64,000 nt of DNA from Scatosoma sp045632265 (GTDB lineage: Bacteria > Bacillota > Clostridia > Christensenellales > Borkfalkiaceae), in assembly GCA_045632265.1 (NCBI GenBank), contig JAZQWG010000002.1:14269-78268 (forward strand). The letters are read 5' to 3'. Below, one piece after another: positions 27,657-36,329 of the stretch (position 1 is its first letter; every line of letters starts with the position of its first letter). The position numbers were made by a program, and so were the translations under genes. The notes beneath the pieces were generated by a model. That model saw only the letters and a program-made list of their open reading frames with translations, had not been told where the DNA came from and did not search any database.

Positions 27657-28430
27657 CTATTTTAATATTTCGCCAACGCCGTTCAAAACGTACTTTGGTT
27701 GATAAGGGAATTTCGACAAATCACCTTGCGCTGTCACGCCGCTTAAAACGAGCACTGTATCGATATTTGCTTCAATCCCCGCAATAATATCGGTGTCCAT
27801 TCTATCTCCCACAAACACGACGTCCGCACTGTGACAATCGAGCATCGTCAAAGCGTGTCGAAGCATGAGCGGATTCGGCTTCCCTACAAAATACGCCTTT
27901 TGCCCCGTCGCTATTTCAATAGGCGCAATCAGCGAGCCCGTCGCGGGCATAATTCCCCTTTCCGTCACGCCGATCGTATCGGGGTTTGCACCTATCAATT
28001 TTGACCCGCTACGCACAAGCTCGATTGCCTTTTCTATCTTTTCAAAATTATACGAACGAGTTTCCCCAAGCACTACGTAATCGGGATTGACGTCGTTCAT
28101 GTAAATTTTCTTATCGTACATCGCTTTCGTGAGCGCCGCCTCGCCGATAACGTACGCCGTACATCCTTCCTTTTGCGCATGTAAAAATTCCGCAGTTGCC
28201 ATAGCGCTTGTGTAAAAATGCAAAGCGGGAATATCCAAACCCATGCGAGCAAGCTTCATAGACAATTCGTGCGGCGTGCGTTCGGGACTGTTCGTCAAAA
28301 ATATAAACTTTTTCTCGTTATCCACAAGCCATGCAACGAATTCCTTTACGCCGTCAAGAATTTTACTGCCGTGATAAATTACCCCGTCCATATCGCATAT
28401 AAACGCTTTTTTATCTTGTATTTCTTTCAT
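27657..28430 (-). CDS. HAD-IIA (NagD/AraL-type) sugar-phosphate phosphatase
   Basis: 257 residues. Motif I is FICDMDGVIYHG with the nucleophile and acid Asp; motif II lies in FLTNSPERTP. The cap domain of class IIA follows, and motif IV is VFVGDRMDTDIIAG. Relatives dephosphorylate small phosphates such as glycerol-phosphate, AMP or arabinose-phosphate. It starts 3 bp from the end of the DUF1667 gene and ends a four-gene operon headed by the GlpA-like dehydrogenase, so a role in phosphoglycerol or sugar-phosphate turnover is likely. The true substrate is not predictable from sequence. Confidence 0.88.
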   Translation of the reverse strand: MKEIQDKKAFICDMDGVIYHGSKILDGVKEFVAWLVDNEKKFIFLTNSPERTPHELSMKLARMGLDIPALHFYTSAMATAEFLHAQKEGCTAYVIGEAALTKAMYDKKIYMNDVNPDYVVLGETRSYNFEKIEKAIELVRSGSKLIGANPDTIGVTERGIMPATGSLIAPIEIATGQKAYFVGKPNPLMLRHALTMLDCHSADVVFVGDRMDTDIIAGIEANIDTVLVLSGVTAQGDLSKFPYQPKYVLNGVGEILK

Positions 28431-28433
28431 CGT

Positions 28434-28775
28434 TTATTCACCCGAAACAACCAAGTTTGCATCGTCGCAAACGTTTTCAATCAGCACGTCGCCTATCTCG
28501 GCATTTTGCGGACATACCACGCCGTTTATCTTTGCCATAACCTCAAAAATCGCTTCTTTACGCACCGCTTTATCCGTCTTTACCGCTACCATGTCCCCGT
28601 TTAACTTTCGTACCGTTGAAGTCACCACTCGTTTAGGACACACCATTTCCGTTTCCGCATACGCTTTGCCACGCGGACAACTGTTTCCCACAACGGACGT
28701 CACCTTGCCGTTTTCTATCGTCACTTCCATCGTGCAACTTATAGGACATTCTATACAAGTCAACGTCTTTTTCAC
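28434..28775 (-). CDS. DUF1667 Cys-rich protein of the glycerol-phosphate oxidoreductase operon
   Basis: 113 residues with the family's cysteine pattern: CIECPISC near residue 8, SCPRGKAY, and MVCPKRVVTSTV, suggesting metal or Fe-S binding. The gene overlaps the stop of the preceding FAD oxidoreductase by 4 bp (ATGA). In many Bacillota a protein of this family is encoded with the same two FAD proteins, so it is probably an accessory electron-transfer or assembly subunit. Its biochemical role is not established. Confidence 0.88.
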   Translation of the reverse strand: MKKTLTCIECPISCTMEVTIENGKVTSVVGNSCPRGKAYAETEMVCPKRVVTSTVRKLNGDMVAVKTDKAVRKEAIFEVMAKINGVVCPQNAEIGDVLIENVCDDANLVVSGE

Positions 28776-30028
28776 AACCTTTCCTCCAAATAAATCTCAA
28801 TATCCCCGTCAACGTTATCGATTTTCTCTTTCAAAAGGACAATTGTTTCCATTTCAGACGGCACGACGATACGCTTTTTCTTTTGCGCCAAAATCTTATC
28901 CCCACACTTTGCCGTAATTACGCAATCCCTAAACGTACCTTTTGCCCTAAAAAACAGCTTGACGTTTTCCCGAATTTCCATATCTAGTCTTTGAGGACAT
29001 ACATAAGAAATGTTATTTCCGTTATTTATCGAAAATTTTCGATGCAACCATGCCCCGTCCAAAATATATTTCGCCGCGTACATGCCTGCCACTTCCGCTT
29101 CTTCCGAAACAAAGTCTACAAGGTCGTGCACTTGCAAAACGTTGCCGCAAGAAAACACACCTTCCACGCTCGTTTCACGCGTTTGGCTTACCACTGCACC
29201 CTTTGTTTTATCCGATAATTCTATCCCCGCACCTTTCGATAATTCGTTTTCGGGAATTAGCCCCACGGAAAAAAGCACCGTATCGCAATCAATATGCATT
29301 TCTGTTCCTACAATAGGTTTTCTATGCGCATCCACCCTTGCCACTACAACGCCCGTCACACGCTTTTCACCTTCAATTTTCGTTATCGTATGGCTTAGAT
29401 AAAGCGGAATATTAAAATCGTCCAAGCATTGCGCCACGTTGCGTTTTAAGCCGCTTGAATAGGGCATAATTTCACACACGGCAAGCACTTTTGCGCCTTC
29501 CAAAGTCATTCTTCTTGCCATGATAAGACCGATGTCGCCCGAACCAAGAATAACAACTCTTTTTCCCGTCATATATCCCTTTATATTGACGTACTTTTGC
29601 GCTGTACCCGCCGAATATACGCCCGCTGGGCGAGTGCCCGCCACGTTCAATGCGCCACGGCTTCGCTCTCGACAACCCATCGCCAAAACCACCGCTTTTG
29701 CTTGCAAAGTGAACACGCCGTCCTTGCTATTGATTGCCGTTATTTTTTTATCTTTTGAAAGGGACACAGCCGTCGTTTCCGTCCACACTTCTATCTCCCT
29801 TTTCTTAAGAGTATGGATAAAGCGTGCGGCGTATTCGGGGCCCGTAAGACTTTCCTTAAACCTTGTCAAGCCAAAGCCGTTGTGAATACATTGATTGAGA
29901 ATTCCGCCCAACTTTTCATCACGTTCAAGCACTAAAATATCCTTTACCCCGTTATCATACGCGGAAATCGCCGCCGCTAACCCCGCAGGGCCACCCCCTA
30001 TCACGACTAAATCAAAACTCGTTTTCAT
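28772..30028 (-). CDS. FAD-dependent pyridine nucleotide-disulphide oxidoreductase (GlpA-partner type)
   Basis: 418 residues. The FAD-binding motif VIGGGPAGLAAAI is at the N-terminus, followed by the family block KLGGILNQCIHNGFGLTRF, a second nucleotide-binding motif VILGSGDIGLIMARR near residue 155, and the late GVFSCGNVLQVHDLVD. Overlaps of 4 bp on both sides show tight translational coupling to the GlpA-like gene and the DUF1667 gene. It probably passes electrons from the dehydrogenase to an NAD(P)H or quinone acceptor. No membrane segment is visible. Confidence 0.9.
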   Translation of the reverse strand: MKTSFDLVVIGGGPAGLAAAISAYDNGVKDILVLERDEKLGGILNQCIHNGFGLTRFKESLTGPEYAARFIHTLKKREIEVWTETTAVSLSKDKKITAINSKDGVFTLQAKAVVLAMGCRERSRGALNVAGTRPAGVYSAGTAQKYVNIKGYMTGKRVVILGSGDIGLIMARRMTLEGAKVLAVCEIMPYSSGLKRNVAQCLDDFNIPLYLSHTITKIEGEKRVTGVVVARVDAHRKPIVGTEMHIDCDTVLFSVGLIPENELSKGAGIELSDKTKGAVVSQTRETSVEGVFSCGNVLQVHDLVDFVSEEAEVAGMYAAKYILDGAWLHRKFSINNGNNISYVCPQRLDMEIRENVKLFFRAKGTFRDCVITAKCGDKILAQKKKRIVVPSEMETIVLLKEKIDNVDGDIEIYLEERL

Positions 30029-31452
30029 TTCGTCACCCCTATCAAAAGGCGTGAGCCTTTACCGCATTTCGTCACTTCTTCCATGCCTATTCCTTGCTCT
30101 TTTGCAAGCAATTCCGCAACGTACGGTTGGCAAAAACCGCCTTGACATCTACCCATGCCCGTACGTGTTCTACGTTTAACCCCGTCTACGTCTTTTGCTG
30201 GTGGATTTTGGCGGATTGCATGCAAAATTTCCCCTTCCGTCACTTGCTCGCAACGGCATACGATTTTTCCATACGAAGGCTCTTTTTTAATCAGTTCGTT
30301 TTTCTCTTGACTAGAAAGCTTTTTGAAAAAATCGTCAGCTTTTCTATGCCCGTTAAAAGCGTTGTTTTTCTTCAACTTTATATGCTTAGAAACAAGGGTT
30401 TCCACAACGTATTTTGCAATTGCGGGGGCAGCAGAAAGCCCAGGCGATTCTATCCCTGCGCAATGAATAACACCCTTTGCCTTTTCGCTTTCTTCAATAA
30501 TAAAATCATGTTTAGAAGAATATGCGCGAATCCCCGCAAACGACGTTATCGTGTCAAAAAAAGGTGGATTTTTCGTCATTTTGCTTGCCTTTTCCATAAT
30601 ATAAGTCAAGCCTTTTGTGCTCGTTTCCTTATCGGCGTTTTCTTGTTCTTCAGACGTTGGCCCAAGCATAAGATTGTTGTCCGCCGTCCTTGTGACAAGT
30701 ATCCCTTTCCCCTTTGACGTAGGTGTAAAAAAGAGCGTATGAGAAACAAAATCGCCACTTTCTCTATCAAGCAAAATATACTCACCTTTTCGTGCGCCGA
30801 TGGTGATTTCATCGCCAACCATAGCCGCTATTTTACCGCTGTTTAACCCCGCCGCGTTGATGATTAGTTTGCCATAAACAATTTGTCCGTCGCTGGATTT
30901 TACGGCGTAATTTTCCCCATTATTTTCAATCGACAACACTTCAAAATCCGTCATAAGCCGCGCACCGTTATCCATGGCGTTGCCTATCGCCGCAATCGTC
31001 AACGTGTAAGGGCAAACTATGCCGCTTGTCGGCGCATATAACGCCGCAATCGCTACGTTTGATAGATTCTTCTCCATGGCTTTAAGTTGCAGTTTATCGA
31101 CGATTTCAAGCCCTTTTACGCCGTTTTTCTCACCCCTTTCTTTTAAGGTTTTCAACACTTGTATTTCTTCTTCCAAAAAGGCAACGACAAGCGAGCCGTT
31201 GCGATAAAACTTCACGCCAAGTTCCTTGCAGAGCTCTTCCATCATTTGGTTTCCTTCTACGTTAAATTTCGCTTTCAAACTATCGTTTGGCGCATCGTAG
31301 CCCGCATGAACAATACCGCTGTTTGCCTTGCTTGCGCCCATACAAACGTCGCTTTCCTTTTCCAAAAGGCATACTTTTAATTGATATTTTGCAAGTTCTC
31401 GCAAAATCAGTCCACCGATTACGCCGCCACCGACAACAACCACGTCAAACAT
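30025..31452 (-). CDS. GlpA-like FAD dehydrogenase with C-terminal [2Fe-2S] BFD domain
   Basis: 475 residues. VVVVGGGVIGGLI begins the FAD fold, and the DAO/GlpA-type body follows (GASKANSGIVHAGYD, AGLNSGKIA). The last ~90 residues form a BFD-like domain with C-x-C (IVCRCEQVTEG) and C-x4-C (GRCQGGFC), typical of [2Fe-2S] ligands in anaerobic glycerol-3-phosphate dehydrogenases. L-2-hydroxyglutarate oxidase relatives are the main alternative. The ATG at 31452 is chosen because AAGGGGG lies just upstream; the longer frame adds 24 residues with no ribosome site. First gene of the operon. Its promoter is not obvious (weak TATACT near 31484). Confidence 0.85.
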   Translation of the reverse strand: MFDVVVVGGGVIGGLILRELAKYQLKVCLLEKESDVCMGASKANSGIVHAGYDAPNDSLKAKFNVEGNQMMEELCKELGVKFYRNGSLVVAFLEEEIQVLKTLKERGEKNGVKGLEIVDKLQLKAMEKNLSNVAIAALYAPTSGIVCPYTLTIAAIGNAMDNGARLMTDFEVLSIENNGENYAVKSSDGQIVYGKLIINAAGLNSGKIAAMVGDEITIGARKGEYILLDRESGDFVSHTLFFTPTSKGKGILVTRTADNNLMLGPTSEEQENADKETSTKGLTYIMEKASKMTKNPPFFDTITSFAGIRAYSSKHDFIIEESEKAKGVIHCAGIESPGLSAAPAIAKYVVETLVSKHIKLKKNNAFNGHRKADDFFKKLSSQEKNELIKKEPSYGKIVCRCEQVTEGEILHAIRQNPPAKDVDGVKRRTRTGMGRCQGGFCQPYVAELLAKEQGIGMEEVTKCGKGSRLLIGVTK

Positions 31453-31673
31453 CACGTTCCCCCTTTTTGTACACATTTTAGTATAACGCTCCAACGTGGA
31501 ATATATACTTTTGCGTGTAAGCAAGTTTATTTTGACGGTAAAATTTTCTCAAGAGAGATAACGCCTTAAATATTTAGTCATCCACGAGAAAGAATGCCAC
31601 AAACGATGATACGTACTTCCCCACCGCAATATGTCCATTTTTCAAATTTTTGCGACACAAACTAATTTTGCAC

Positions 31674-31708
31674 AAATAAAAATCCCCACGCAAATACATG
31701 GGGATTTT
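31674..31708 (-). terminator. Terminator of the RpiB-family gene (repeat copy)
   Basis: 10-bp stem around ATCCCCA (31682-31688) and TGGGGAT (31699-31705), followed on the minus strand by a T-rich tract. It belongs to the duplicated segment and differs from the copy at 32573-32607 only in the loop region. Confidence 0.88.
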
Positions 31709-31786
31709 ATTTTATAATTTTTTCGTCAATAATAATTTTCGACCAAATCTTCCAAGCGACCGATTGTAAATTCCGCCCAAGCGTAT
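31675..31786. repeat. 112-bp direct repeat, left copy
   Basis: Matches 32574-32685 at 109 of 112 positions by my base-by-base comparison; the three differences fall in the terminator loop. The offset is 899 bp. The repeat spans the last ~20 codons, stop and terminator of the regulator gene. Confidence 0.95.
31726..31786 (-). pseudogene. Remnant: 3' end of a SARP-like regulator gene
   Basis: Encodes only the tail YAWAEFTIGRLEDLVENYY and a stop, identical to the end of the regulator at 32625-33422. Upstream it is broken abruptly and joined to the rpiB 3' flank at 31787. No start or ribosome site exists, so it is not expressed as a protein. Confidence 0.9.
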
Positions 31787-31806
31787 CCGCCCCGTCCGCA
31801 AGTTAT

Positions 31807-32385
31807 TTATTCGGGTTTTTTATCAAAATCAAGCGTCAAATCGTAATCGCCAAGTTTATTAACCTTGAATCCGTTCTTTTTATATTCTTCATAATCAAAC
31901 GCTTCCAACTCGTCAATCGCAAGCTTGTGGAATTCATAGAAATTATGCCACCATTCCCAACCGCTACCAAGGTCGTTGGAAAGATAAGCATCGGCAATAT
32001 CACAAGCCGTTTGCGGCGCCACGTAAAAAGCACCCATCGCCAAAACGTTTACGCCGTTGCCGGTAATTGCACGCATTGCCGCGGGCAAACTTTCTACAAC
32101 GCCAGCATGTACGTGCGGGCACTTGCTCGCTGCAATATGGATACCCATGCCCGTACCGCAGAACAAAAGAGCTCTTTCATAATTACCCTCGGAGATTTCC
32201 GCACCTACGCGAAGACCTACTCGATGGAACATCAAATCCGTATCTTTCGGGTCGCTATCCTTTTTAACGCCCAAGTCAAGGATTTTCCAACCCTTTTTCG
32301 TCAAATGTTCTACCACAACTTCTTTCAAAGGGAAACCCGCAAAATCCGCACCAACTACCAAATACTTATCCTTTACCGTTTTCAT
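31807..32385 (-). CDS. RpiB/LacA/LacB-family sugar-phosphate isomerase
   Basis: 192 residues. VVGADFAGFPLKEVVVEHL begins the fold, and LLFCGTGMGIHIAASK is the phosphate-binding and catalytic loop, with the Cys in the position of the RpiB base. The usual RpiB is ~150 residues. This one has a ~45-residue C-terminal extension ending FDKKPE, as seen in LacAB/RpiB relatives acting on sugars other than ribose-5-phosphate, so I do not call it rpiB outright. It has its own strong promoter and lies alone between two direct repeats, so it behaves like an inserted single-gene unit. Ribosome site AAGGTG. Confidence 0.88.
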   Translation of the reverse strand: MKTVKDKYLVVGADFAGFPLKEVVVEHLTKKGWKILDLGVKKDSDPKDTDLMFHRVGLRVGAEISEGNYERALLFCGTGMGIHIAASKCPHVHAGVVESLPAAMRAITGNGVNVLAMGAFYVAPQTACDIADAYLSNDLGSGWEWWHNFYEFHKLAIDELEAFDYEEYKKNGFKVNKLGDYDLTLDFDKKPE

Positions 32386-32427
32386 CTATTTACACCTTTT
32401 TCTTTCTTCTTCTAAAAATTTTTAATC

Positions 32428-32456
32428 ATTATAACACATCTCGAAAAATTTTTCAA
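32428..32456 (-). promoter_or_regulatory. Promoter of the RpiB-family gene
   Basis: TTGAAA, 17-nt spacer, perfect TATAAT, about 43 bp upstream of the start. Confidence 0.85.
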
Positions 32457-32572
32457 TAACTTTTGAAAAAAATTTTATCTTGTACTATCGCGAACGGACG
32501 GTGCTCGCACGCACACCCGAATGACGGAAGCAAAAGAATTTTAACCTCTCTTATTCTCTCTCCTCTAAGCTA

Positions 32573-32607
32573 TAATAAAAATCCCCACGTGAAAACATGG
32601 GGATTTT
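32573..32607 (-). terminator. Terminator ending the T4SS locus
   Basis: AAAATCCCCA / TGGGGATTTT type stem, 18 bp past the regulator stop, with a T run on the minus strand. Confidence 0.9.
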
Positions 32608-32685
32608 ATTTTATAATTTTTTCGTCAATAATAATTTTCGACCAAATCTTCCAAGCGACCGATTGTAAATTCCGCCCAAGCGTAT
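32574..32685. repeat. 112-bp direct repeat, right copy
   Basis: Original location of the sequence repeated at 31675-31786: the regulator's final codons plus its terminator. Confidence 0.95.
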
Positions 32686-33422
32686 GCCGACATATATTCG
32701 CCCTTAAACTTACGCATAGCGTCTTCTTTGCTATCAAGCAAATCAAAATAATCGCATACAATCTTTTCCTTCTTAATACGGAAGGCGTTGCGTTTGGTTT
32801 CAAAAATATCCAAAACGCCGTAGGAAAGCAACGTCTTTTTAATATCCGCCACAAGATTGTGAAGCATGCTTCGCGTCGTTCTATCCACGTCCTTATCTTC
32901 CCAAAGGTTGACGATAAGTTCGCTTCCCGTTGCCGTAGTGCCATTTTTATCGATAAGATATGCAAGCAGTTCTTTGGATTTCGCTCTACCAAATTGAATA
33001 ATTTCGCCATCGCAAAACATTTCAAAATTGCCAAACGTCTTTGCTTCTACCTTATGATTTTCGCCACCAAAAAGTCCCAAGTCGGCAAATTCTTCCCGCA
33101 AATCGTCTTTAGACACGGGCGCAACCAAATACCCAACGGCGCGCGTTTTGAAGGCAGGAACGGCAAAAGACGGGTCATTCGTCACAAAAATAACCCGCGT
33201 TTGTGGAGAGCGCTCGTGCACGCTACGTGCAAAGCGCAACCCGTTAAAATTATTTCGTTTTGTTTCCGAAAGCACGGCGGAATACTCTATTCTTTCCACC
33301 AAGTAGCAAGCTTCTTCTTCGTCGCTTTCCGTATCGACAATCACGTTCGGGAAAGCCATGTACGCAAGCTCTTGCAATTTCTTTGCGTTTTCCGCATTAG
33401 AATCAACAATCAAAATTTTCAT
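32625..33422 (-). CDS. SARP/OmpR-type response regulator with degenerate receiver
   Basis: 265 residues. Residues 1-120 fold like a receiver (MKILIVDSN...; IFVTND; GYLVAPVS). However, the position of the phospho-acceptor Asp holds Ser52 (AVLSETK), the second acidic N-terminal residue is Ser, and the conserved Lys is Ala, so phosphorylation is unlikely. The C-terminal half is a winged helix plus helical BTAD-like domain (FGRAKSKELLAYLID). It is a paralogue of the regulator at 54458-55270, which keeps all these residues. Start at the ATG at 33422, overlapping the upstream stop by 4 bp, with AAGGAA upstream. Last gene of the T4SS locus, possibly autoregulated from the promoter at 37723-37755. 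Confidence 0.88.
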   Translation of the reverse strand: MKILIVDSNAENAKKLQELAYMAFPNVIVDTESDEEEACYLVERIEYSAVLSETKRNNFNGLRFARSVHERSPQTRVIFVTNDPSFAVPAFKTRAVGYLVAPVSKDDLREEFADLGLFGGENHKVEAKTFGNFEMFCDGEIIQFGRAKSKELLAYLIDKNGTTATGSELIVNLWEDKDVDRTTRSMLHNLVADIKKTLLSYGVLDIFETKRNAFRIKKEKIVCDYFDLLDSKEDAMRKFKGEYMSAYAWAEFTIGRLEDLVENYY

Positions 33423-33835
33423 TGCTGTATATTCCTTATCGTAGGCATTTTCACTTGCGTATCCACCTTGGGCGCTTTTACCGCATCCGCCACCACGGTG
33501 GCTTCTTCCACGCAAATTTGCTCTCTATCCCCCGCAACGTGCATTGTTTGCGCCGCTAAAACGTCCTTTTCCGCACTGTTGATAAGACCCGAATCGTAAA
33601 ATGCCGACACAATTTTGCCTTCCACGTTTAACGAAGAAAAATCCTTTTCCGCAGCATTTTTTTCCGCATAACCCGTGCAAAGCGTTTTATAAATATCCGA
33701 CATACACGTACGGATTTTATCCATTCGTTGCATACCTGTATGCGCCATTTCATCTTTTTTAATCATCATTTTGTCGGGAGAAATGCCACAAGAGTGCAAC
33801 GTTCTTCTCGAAAAATAATCGCCGTACGTAATCAT
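33419..33835 (-). CDS. Small soluble protein of the T4SS locus
   Basis: 138 residues, no signal peptide, membrane segment or recognised domain. It opens MITYGDYFSRRTL and ends KAPKVDTQVKMPTIRNIQQ, a Pro/Lys-rich tail resembling those of the neighbouring soluble proteins. The ATG at 33835, behind AAAGGTG, is preferred over a GTG four codons earlier that overlaps that ribosome site. Squeezed between the 817-residue protein and the degenerate regulator with a 4-bp overlap, so it belongs to the same transcript. Candidate chaperone, effector or structural protein; no evidence decides. Confidence 0.7.
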   Translation of the reverse strand: MITYGDYFSRRTLHSCGISPDKMMIKKDEMAHTGMQRMDKIRTCMSDIYKTLCTGYAEKNAAEKDFSSLNVEGKIVSAFYDSGLINSAEKDVLAAQTMHVAGDREQICVEEATVVADAVKAPKVDTQVKMPTIRNIQQ

Positions 33836-33849
33836 ATTGCGTATCACCT

Positions 33850-36303
33850 TTATTGTTGTTTACTTAAACTTTGTTGTAATTGAACGGGAGGCTTAATAGG
33901 TTTTACACGAGGTTCTTGGAAAAGGATAAGTTTTCTTTCGTCCAAGGACTTAATCGAAATAGGTTCTCTATCCAACTTTTTCAATTCATTAAGTTCGGCT
34001 TGTTTTTCCGCCTTTACTTTATCTTTAATAGCCTTGTGTTCCTTATCAAACACTTCCTTTTCTTTCTTCTCGCCCAAAGAACTGTTGATGGATTTTTCCA
34101 TCGACTTGAAGACGTTTTCCTTGCCCATCTTCTTCGCCATTTCAGCATATTCGGTGTTCATTGCAACACGCAAAGAATCACTTACTTTCATATTAAGAAG
34201 CGTACAGCATTGGTCTAACGCCGTTTGGATACGAGAATGTTGAAAACTGAAAAGTTTGGACATAAGAGAAGGGAAATTCTTTTGCAAGTACGCATCCGTA
34301 GCAATCATGTGATCCAAAACTTCTTTCTTGGATATTTTCCCTTGTCTATACGCCGAACGCTTTTCGGCAAGTTCGCGTTTAATCTTATCCCCCATATCTT
34401 CTTTGGGGTTAGTTTTTTCTTCTTCCTTCCATCTATCAATAATTTTCTTCGCGCCCGTTTTTTGTATCGCCCAAGCCTTTTCGGTAGATTGATTTCCTAC
34501 CCACATATCGCCTTCGATTTCCATAACGAATTCCGACAACCGTTCTGCGGAGAAGCCACCGAAATTGGTTCTTTGTAAAATTTCTTTATTCTTCTCGTTG
34601 TCGTAGATATTCAATTCGTACATCGACGTTTTAAGAAGATTATCAACGTCCTTTGCGACTTTGGATAAATCAACCACTTTGCCTTCAGCGTAGCATCTTT
34701 CTTTCTCTACTTTGCAAGCATCCTTAAAAAACCTAGCGTAAATTTCTTGATATTCGTTATACGCATAACGTTCTTTACTCGTTTCGTGCGTTTCATAGTA
34801 GCGAGAACTCTTGTGGGTTTTTATCGAATTGCCGTCCTTTTCGATAACAACACCGCCTTTCGTGGTTTCCAAGCCTTCTTCGAGCAACATTTTCGCTTGT
34901 GAAAGTTCTAAGTCAAACCCAGCAGTTGCCGTTTTATATTGCTCATCAAGATCTTCTACTAATTTTTTCCAAGCAATTTCGCTTAACTCATTTTTATTCT
35001 TTTCAAACAGCGCTTTCTTATTGTCATATTCCTGTTTCGCTTCCGAGCGCTTTTTTTCTATTTCTGCAAGTCGGTCTTCGTGTTCTTTTCTAATCTGCTT
35101 TTCGTATTCTGCGAAATATTCCTTAGCGCTATAACACGTTTCTACGCCTTTTTCAATCACGACAACGTTATCATTGGACAAGAAAGGTTCCTTTTCTAAT
35201 CGTGCTTGCACCATCAATTTAGAAACTTCGTTCACCGAATAACGCATTTTTTCTTTACTGATACGCAACGAGTATTTTTGGTTGAACTCATCTATCTTTC
35301 CGTCCAAATAAACTTCTCTACGGTAAGAGCCTTCCACGGCATCATAAGCAAGTTCCTCTCGCATAAAAAGGTCGCCGACCATTTCCGCCGCTTCGTCCGT
35401 GACGCCATGATTTACAACGTTGCTTTCTTTAATTTTTGCGATTTCTTTCGTGTTTTCCTCAGCCACTTTATAACGAGCAATTTCGTTTTTAGCAGGATTT
35501 GGCGTATTGTTATATTCTTCAACCGCATCGTTTACGTCTTTTTGCACCCATTCGTTTTCCGCAAGTTTTTCGTTGCGCAAACTATACATGCTTGCAACGT
35601 ATTCATCCAAAGGTAAAGACTTATCGCAACCAAGTTCTTTTTTCCATGCGTCCAACGCATCGTCAATTAAGACTTGTTGGTCTTGCGTCAACTTGGGATT
35701 CAACGTAGGGTCCTTACGATAACTATCAAGCGCCAAAGCGAAATCGATTTTGTCTTCTTTGGGCAACTCTTTGATGTATTTCTCAAATTGAATCCTCGAT
35801 GTGATATGACGAATAGACTTATCTTTCCACTCGTTTTTATATTTCTCGTACGCATCGGCTCTACGCTTGGTTGCCGCCTTTTCCGCAGCTACATTCGTAA
35901 GATGTTTCGCTCTTACAGCCGTAAATTCTATAACGATTTTATCGGGAGAATTGATTGCACCAAAGGTCATATGAGACAACACGTCTTCTTTGTCGCGAAG
36001 CGCAGGAATCAACGCCATAGCGCACGTTTTTAACGCTTGGTCCGTTTGCAACAAGCATTTCTTTAAGTTAGGTTGTCTTTCAACGCGCGCTCTGTACGCA
36101 TCCCCGATTTCGTTATCCCCCCACGTACGAAGAACTTCACGGAAGAGATTGCGATACTCCTCCAAAAAGTCCACTTTCGCATCCGATTTATCCTTATTCC
36201 ACGCTTCTTGAAGTCTTTTTTCTACGTCTTCCTTGTTAATAGGGCCGCCAACTAAAGTTTCAAGATTTGTGATTGTATTCAAATAAAGTGTCTTATTAGG
36301 CAT
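33850..36303 (-). CDS. 817-residue helical, coiled-coil-rich protein of the T4SS locus
   Basis: Highly charged and predicted almost wholly helical, with a long Lys/Glu coiled-coil stretch (~residues 390-480, e.g. EIEKKRSEAKQEYDNKKALF). No signal peptide or membrane segment, so cytoplasmic or delivered by a non-Sec route. The late segment SLMSKLFSFQHSRIQTALD is vaguely like LFNHRQYTAERD in the proteins at 57-61 kb. The tail reads EPRVKPIKPPVQLQ...SKQQ. AAGGAAG precedes the ATG. No family is recognised. Position between the channel genes and the regulator makes it a machine component or substrate. Confidence 0.78.
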   Translation of the reverse strand: MPNKTLYLNTITNLETLVGGPINKEDVEKRLQEAWNKDKSDAKVDFLEEYRNLFREVLRTWGDNEIGDAYRARVERQPNLKKCLLQTDQALKTCAMALIPALRDKEDVLSHMTFGAINSPDKIVIEFTAVRAKHLTNVAAEKAATKRRADAYEKYKNEWKDKSIRHITSRIQFEKYIKELPKEDKIDFALALDSYRKDPTLNPKLTQDQQVLIDDALDAWKKELGCDKSLPLDEYVASMYSLRNEKLAENEWVQKDVNDAVEEYNNTPNPAKNEIARYKVAEENTKEIAKIKESNVVNHGVTDEAAEMVGDLFMREELAYDAVEGSYRREVYLDGKIDEFNQKYSLRISKEKMRYSVNEVSKLMVQARLEKEPFLSNDNVVVIEKGVETCYSAKEYFAEYEKQIRKEHEDRLAEIEKKRSEAKQEYDNKKALFEKNKNELSEIAWKKLVEDLDEQYKTATAGFDLELSQAKMLLEEGLETTKGGVVIEKDGNSIKTHKSSRYYETHETSKERYAYNEYQEIYARFFKDACKVEKERCYAEGKVVDLSKVAKDVDNLLKTSMYELNIYDNEKNKEILQRTNFGGFSAERLSEFVMEIEGDMWVGNQSTEKAWAIQKTGAKKIIDRWKEEEKTNPKEDMGDKIKRELAEKRSAYRQGKISKKEVLDHMIATDAYLQKNFPSLMSKLFSFQHSRIQTALDQCCTLLNMKVSDSLRVAMNTEYAEMAKKMGKENVFKSMEKSINSSLGEKKEKEVFDKEHKAIKDKVKAEKQAELNELKKLDREPISIKSLDERKLILFQEPRVKPIKPPVQLQQSLSKQQ

Positions 36304-36329
36304 ACTTAACTTCCTTACAATTTAACCGT

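Larger units (their letters stand above)
31453..31806. other. 354-bp gap: GlpA operon leader, terminator and regulator-gene remnant
   Basis: No intact gene. The left ~220 bp are the presumed leader of the GlpA-like operon, with only a weak promoter and no clear fold. The right part (31675-31786) is the left copy of the 112-bp repeat, which supplies the terminator for rpiB. Confidence 0.7.
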
